Part shown: positions 7,464-10,589 of the stretch, piece by piece
How the letters are laid out: each line of letters starts with the position of its first letter
How positions within the stretch are numbered: position 1 is the first letter of the stretch
Assembly: GCA_003230535.1 (NCBI GenBank)
Contig: QIEW01000272.1
Span: forward strand, 1-10,589
DNA: 10,589 nucleotides
Source: a bacterium
GTDB lineage: Bacteria; SZUA-182; SZUA-191
Reading direction: 5' to 3'
Position numbers and translations under genes: made by a program
Notes under the pieces: model-generated
Databases searched by the model: none
What the model saw: only the letters and a program-made list of their open reading frames with translations
Told to the model about the DNA's origin: nothing

Positions 7464-7465
7464 AA

Positions 7466-7698
7466 ATGGATTTAGATCGGTTATTTTGTGATGTCGATGA
7501 TTTTTGCCTTGCCGGGAATCCCAATTGCTGGAGTTTACCGACAAAAAGCGTTGCAAACCAAGCAGTCTTAATCTAAGTTGTCGTTATGACCATAATCATT
7601 GCCTTCCATCAGTCTGGTTATCGAACCTTTAAACATTATTATTTACAGCATATTAGCAGATATCGCCAGGCTGAATTTCCTGACTTGGTCAGCTACAA
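7466..7698 (+). pseudogene. IS982-family transposase, truncated and frameshifted
   Basis: The start ATG (7466) follows AAGGAGGT by six bases and gives MDLDRLFCDVDDFC, the typical IS982 N terminus. The frame then shifts: FLPCRESQLLEFTDKKR and KPSSLNLS are found in a second frame (about 7501-7575). MTIIIAFHQSGYRTFKHYY, the most recognisable IS982 segment, resumes in the original frame from 7586, with a TAA at 7574-7576 between. Homology ends at LVSYN (7698), where the IS1634 inverted repeat begins. At least two indels plus loss of the whole catalytic DDE region make it non-functional. The open frame 7586-7816 is not a gene: past 7698 it runs antisense through the end of the neighbouring transposase. 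Confidence 0.8.
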
Positions 7699-7735
7699 CG
7701 GATGTTCACCCCAAGGCGCATACTATAATAGGGAG

Positions 7736-9413
7736 TTAACTTGCGGTATATATAGGAACTTTTCTCTGTTTTGGCAGTTTTGTTCTAGTGACTACAGGGA
7801 AATCCCGATGAGGTAAGACCACCGGCATTCTGATATCTAATGCTTTCAATAATTGACGGGATTTTTTTTTCCCGGGGTCTGGGAATCCTCAGGCAGGAAC
7901 CCTGATCTTTGACGATGACCTCCATTGAACAAAGAGTCGATAATTGATCGATGCCTTCCTCCACCTCTAAGTCGAACTTATTCCAGGCCTGAGCCAGTTT
8001 CCGGATAATCATATAAGCAAGCATCACCACCAGAACATGCCCTTGAGTATTTTTCTCCGTTCGAACAAAGATCGGTCTGACCTCCAGCAACCCAGGTCTG
8101 CAATATCGAAAAGCCTTCTCCACTGCCGCTAAATCCTTGTATCGATCATGGACGGTCTGCTTATCCGCGCTTTGGCGGGAAAGATTGGTCTTAATAACAT
8201 AGCAACCGTCCGGAAGAGAGGCTTCTTTAAGGGCGGCATCGTCTGGTTGTAAACTCAATGTCCGGTCTCCTGCCATAACTTGCAGCCATTTATCCAGCTT
8301 AAGAGATTCTATTTTCTTTTTCACATCTCTCACTGCAATTTCGACTTTCGCCCTGGGGTGTTGTTCCAGACAGAGATTTTTCTTTTCCGGAAATTTCTTT
8401 ATGGACTGCTGCCTGGACAGACGCGTCTGCGCTGTTTCTTCGGTCCGGACGGGGTTTTTCCGCAGAATATATCGAACCCCGTTATTTTCCGCTTCACAAA
8501 CATTTTCATCAAACAATCCCAGCTGAATGACCTTTTGTTTTATCAATGACTCTATTTGCGGTTTGGTTATGGCGGTAATATAGTGAAATCCTTCCGGCAA
8601 CTCCTTTATCTGAGCGCTCTTGATCATTCCCCGGTCCCCTGCAAAGGTCACACTCTCACAACAGAAGCGTTGCGCCGCCCTGGCTATCTGAGAAGCGAAT
8701 GTCTTTGGATCTTGGGTATTACCGTCAAACACTTCCACGGAAACCGGATCACCAAACTCGTCACACAGTAAACCGATTATGATCTGTTTTTTACCCCTCT
8801 TCCGGTCCCGGTTGTAACCATACGCCCCAAAATAATTCTTCTGTCCTTCCAAATAACTGCTGGTTACATCGTAAAGAAACAATTGCGGTTTGCTTTTACT
8901 TTGCCTGAACTGAAACAGCTTATTTTCAATTCCAACTTGATTATCAGCCAACCATGCCAGGTTTTGGTATAGATCGTTCTCGTCAAATCCCCTTCCCAGG
9001 TCCAACACATCACCGGCTGCGTGGGTTTGGGCCAGCCGTACGGAAGATAGTCCGGAGCCCTGATCGATTATTCGGGCAATCACTTGCCAGAGCGCCAGTT
9101 TCCCTTTAAAGTTGTTTCCCAAAGCCTTTATAATTCCCAACTCCCTGGCGGATTGATAAAGCGTCCATACCGCTCCCACTGAAAGACCTTCCTGAAGATC
9201 AACCGATTCCTTAAGCGATCCCAGGACCGACAGATCGTTTTTGTGTTTCAGGGCGAGTTTAATGGCATAAATCTCTTGGGGAGTACAACGGGACAGGTTG
9301 GCGACGGTCCGTTTCTTGACCTTGCCGTTTTCCCGATAAGACTCCCGCAAAAGAGTGGACTGATATATTTTTTTACCTGTTTTGGATGTCGATTTGTTTT
9401 CCACCACATGCAT
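7736..9413 (-). CDS. IS1634-family transposase, frame interrupted at an A9 tract
   Basis: A DDE transposase of the IS4/IS1634 type. Counting from ATG 9413, the acidic triad is Asp182 (LYDVTSSY), Asp260 (FAGDRG) and Glu432 (RYKDLAAVEKAFR), followed by EVRPIFVRTE. The uninterrupted frame ends at 7785 with an atypical tail. Removing one base from the A9 run (minus-strand complement of 7862-7870) restores SRQLLKALDIRMPVVLPHR..VVTRTKLP, a family-like C terminus that stops at TAA (7738-7736), for 558 residues. The run may be a disabling indel or a transcriptional slippage site. The frame opens upstream at TTG 9449, but that TTG is the first base of a strong -35 box, so ATG 9413 (MHVVENKS) is preferred. 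No Shine-Dalgarno precedes it. Confidence 0.82.
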
Positions 9414-9420
9414 AACTACA

Positions 9421-9449
9421 ATAATACCATCCATATTATCTATTGTCAA
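9421..9449 (-). promoter_or_regulatory. IS1634 transposase promoter
   Basis: On the minus strand a perfect TTGACA (9449-9444) and TATTAT (9426-9421) are separated by 17 bases. The -10 box ends seven bases before ATG 9413, so transcription would begin at or one base before the start codon. The message would be essentially leaderless, in line with the missing ribosome binding site. Confidence 0.6.
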
Positions 9450-9561
9450 TATAATATCGAAATATTATTTATTATATTAGTGACTACACCTAAAGCATAA
9501 AATACCATGCATTTATTGTATATTCAACCTGTTACGAAATTTCCAGGGGTGAATATCCGTT

Positions 9562-10400
9562 TTAAATACAGGCGCTGACGTGAACGCAAGAGAGAAGAAT
9601 GCTATGACCCCTTTGCTATGGGCAGCTCAGCATGGCCACACCGACGTCGTGAAGCTCCTGCTAGACAGAGGGGCCGATGTAAATGCGAAAGACACTTTGG
9701 GCCAGACAGCCTTGTCGCATGGAGCATTTATTAATGGCCGCACTGAAATAGTTAGATTGCTCAAGCAGGCCGAAGAGCGGTTGCCTGAGAGTCAAGTTGC
9801 AAAATTAAGTAGTGGTAAGGTCAGTGAAATAAAGCCACCACCGAGCGCATTACCCTCATCTCCCAAACGCCAAAAGAAGAGGGTTTATACCGATATTGCC
9901 GGAGAGAGATGGGCGGTGGTTATCGGCATTTCCCGTTACCAGGATACACGCATTCCCGGTCTGCTTCGGCAGATGCCCAGGCGTTCTATGATTGGGTTAT
10001 CTCACCGGATGGAGGTAAATATGCTCCTGCCAGAGTGAAACTGCTCATAGACCGGGACGCTACCGGAAAAAACATCAAAGACGCTTTATTTGCCTGGCTC
10101 AAGCTGGCCATTGAAGAAGACATGGTCACTATTTATTTTGCCGGCCATGGCTCCCCTGAATCTCCGGATGCCCCTGACAACCTTTTTCTCCTCCCCTATG
10201 ACACTCAATACGACAATATAGCAGTTACTGGTTTCCCTATATGGGATATTGAGACGGCGCTGAAGAGGTTCATTAAGGTGGTGGCAGGTTCAGGAAACCT
10301 GCCACTCATTCAGGCTGTCGGGTTTGAGAACCCGACAGCACATAAAAACTTATCTGCTTGTTTTAGTGGATCAAAAAAAGAAAATTCCTATACTATTTAA
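9562..10400 (+). pseudogene. Ankyrin-repeat/caspase-family protein, broken
   Basis: The fragment begins inside an ankyrin repeat (NTGADVNARE) at the IS1634 right end. One complete repeat (TPLLWAAQHGHTDVVKLLL, then GADVNAKD) and a degenerate one follow, then a Ser/Pro/Lys-rich linker and a caspase-like (peptidase C14) domain. The domain starts WAVVIGISRYQDTRIPGL in one frame and continues ASADAQAFYDW in another, so an indel lies at about 9961-9965. The catalytic histidine is in YFAGHGSPESPD (His codon 10146-10148). After LKRFIKVV, where the catalytic-cysteine strand (usually ADACHAG-like) is expected, the frame crosses a double hairpin. It resumes as LSACFSGS and stops at TAA 10398-10400. GTG 9580 and ATG 9604 are unlikely to be genuine starts. 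The intact protein would be a cytoplasmic cysteine-protease-like protein with protein-binding repeats. Confidence 0.75.
10281..10339. repeat. Double-hairpin palindromic repeat inside the caspase remnant
   Basis: GTGGCAGGTT (10281-10290) pairs with AACCTGCCAC (10296-10305), and GCTGTCGGGTT (10314-10324) pairs with AACCCGACAGC (10329-10339), with loops of 5 and 4 bases. The two-hairpin layout parallels the element at 2142-2219, but the sequence differs. It lies exactly where the caspase coding sequence loses family similarity, and the reading frame crosses it without a stop. Confidence 0.65.
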
Positions 10401-10587
10401 TTAGTTTTTCTTTATTGTTACTGCTTGTTTTTGCCCAATCGATTATATCTCCTTTTTTCTGAGGTCCCGGTTTTAATGCATTTTCAGGTCGCCGGTGACA
10501 GCCAATATATAAGCATTGACAATTTTTGCTCTGTTCGCCTTGTTTTTTGACACTAATTCCAATAAATTTGCACGTTCCCCTATAGTC
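10393..10587 (-). CDS. C-terminal fragment of an unrecognised cysteine-containing protein
   Basis: I do not recognise this protein. The frame is open from the window edge (10587) to TAG (10395-10393), 64 residues, so the start lies outside. Visible features are cysteines at fragment positions 6, 23, 25 and 30 (CKFIG, then NCQCLYIGCHRRPENALKPG) and a lysine-rich end, DWAKTSSNNKEKLIK. The cysteine spacing might bind metal, but this is weak. It converges on the caspase remnant, overlapping its stop region by a few bases. A competing frame on the same strand (LTIGERANLLELVSKNK.., open from the edge to a TAA near 10476) looks vaguely like a transposase helix-turn-helix region. The longer frame is preferred. 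Confidence 0.35.
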   Translation of the reverse strand, partial: DYRGTCKFIGISVKKQGEQSKNCQCLYIGCHRRPENALKPGPQKKGDIIDWAKTSSNNKEKLIK

Positions 10588-10589
10588 AG

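Larger units (their letters stand above)
7318..7698 (+). mobile_element. 5' remnant of an IS982-family insertion sequence
   Basis: The segment contains the upstream control region and N-terminal coding part of an IS982-type transposase. It stops abruptly at the left inverted repeat of the IS1634-type element. The left boundary, near ACCTGAGCTCGATATAAATA, is a guess, because the right inverted repeat is missing and cannot be compared. No continuation of the IS982 gene is found on the far side of the IS1634 element, so the 3' portion was lost, not merely displaced. Confidence 0.6.
7697..9561 (-). mobile_element. IS1634-family insertion sequence with terminal inverted repeats
   Basis: AACGGATGTTCACCCC (7697-7712) and GGGGTGAATATCCGTT (9546-9561) are inverted repeats matching at 15 of 16 positions. 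They enclose a single transposase gene on the minus strand in an element of about 1865 bp, a normal size for this group. The flanks differ: the left is a broken IS982 transposase (..CAGCTACA) and the right a broken ankyrin gene (TTAAATACAGG..), with no obvious target duplication. That suggests a deletion or recombination at this copy after insertion. IS1634 itself is known for long, variable target duplications, so absence of a short one is not conclusive. Confidence 0.8.

Noticed and set aside
7586-7816. 76-residue plus-strand frame beginning MTIIIAFHQSGYR
   Set aside because: It is the internal part of the IS982 transposase remnant, then antisense sequence through the IS1634 transposase end; not an independent gene.
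8280-9500. Plus-strand frames opposite the IS1634 transposase
   Set aside because: Shadows of the minus-strand transposase, with no motifs of their own.
10314-10345. GCTGTCGGGTT hairpin as a bidirectional transcription terminator
   Set aside because: The stem is strong, but no T tract follows on either strand; the pairing with a second hairpin fits a repeat element better.

Overview
The window looks like an accessory, repeat-rich stretch of a bacterial chromosome. One intact two-gene DNA-repair-type operon and one radical SAM gene stand among palindromic repeats, two insertion sequences and broken genes. The combination of an IS1634-type element, an ankyrin/caspase gene of the AGHGSPESPD type and dispersed palindromes would fit environmental anaerobes such as anammox Planctomycetota, Desulfobacterota or Nitrospirota. 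That assignment is a guess from family recall, not a measurement.

Layout. 1-683 is AT-rich and has no long gene. It holds a dispersed GC-rich repeat at the left edge, a good minus-strand promoter facing a possible 36-residue membrane peptide, and two small dyads in front of the next gene. 684-1568 encodes a radical SAM enzyme with a cysteine-rich C-terminal tail. 1569-2301 is a non-coding gap holding three palindromic repeat structures; the last looks like a miniature inverted-repeat element that ends just before the next operon. 2302-7067 is a translationally coupled pair (4-bp overlap): a YhaO/SbcD-like Mre11-family nuclease and a YhaN-like SMC/Rad50-type ATPase of 1168 residues. Together they probably form a DNA-end-processing complex.

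7068-7465 has no recognisable gene until the 5' part of an IS982-family element, whose transposase (7466-7698) is frameshifted and truncated. It is cut exactly at the left inverted repeat of an IS1634-family element (7697-9561), whose transposase runs on the minus strand and is out of frame after an A9 tract near its 3' end. The right end of that element abuts the middle of an ankyrin-repeat/caspase gene (9562-10400), which is 5'-truncated, frameshifted, and altered by a double hairpin where the catalytic-cysteine region should be. A partial minus-strand reading frame with clustered cysteines enters from the right edge.

How the parts relate: the nuclease/ATPase pair is the only clear multigene functional unit. 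The right third records successive mobile-element activity and gene decay. I do not see a convincing new multi-gene system. The most interesting leads are the mobile-element regulatory designs (a promoter nested inside a Shine-Dalgarno-masking inverted repeat; a promoter hidden in an apparent start region; a slippage-prone A9 tract), the miniature element that may donate a promoter to yhaO, and the palindrome that reads through in frame inside the caspase remnant.
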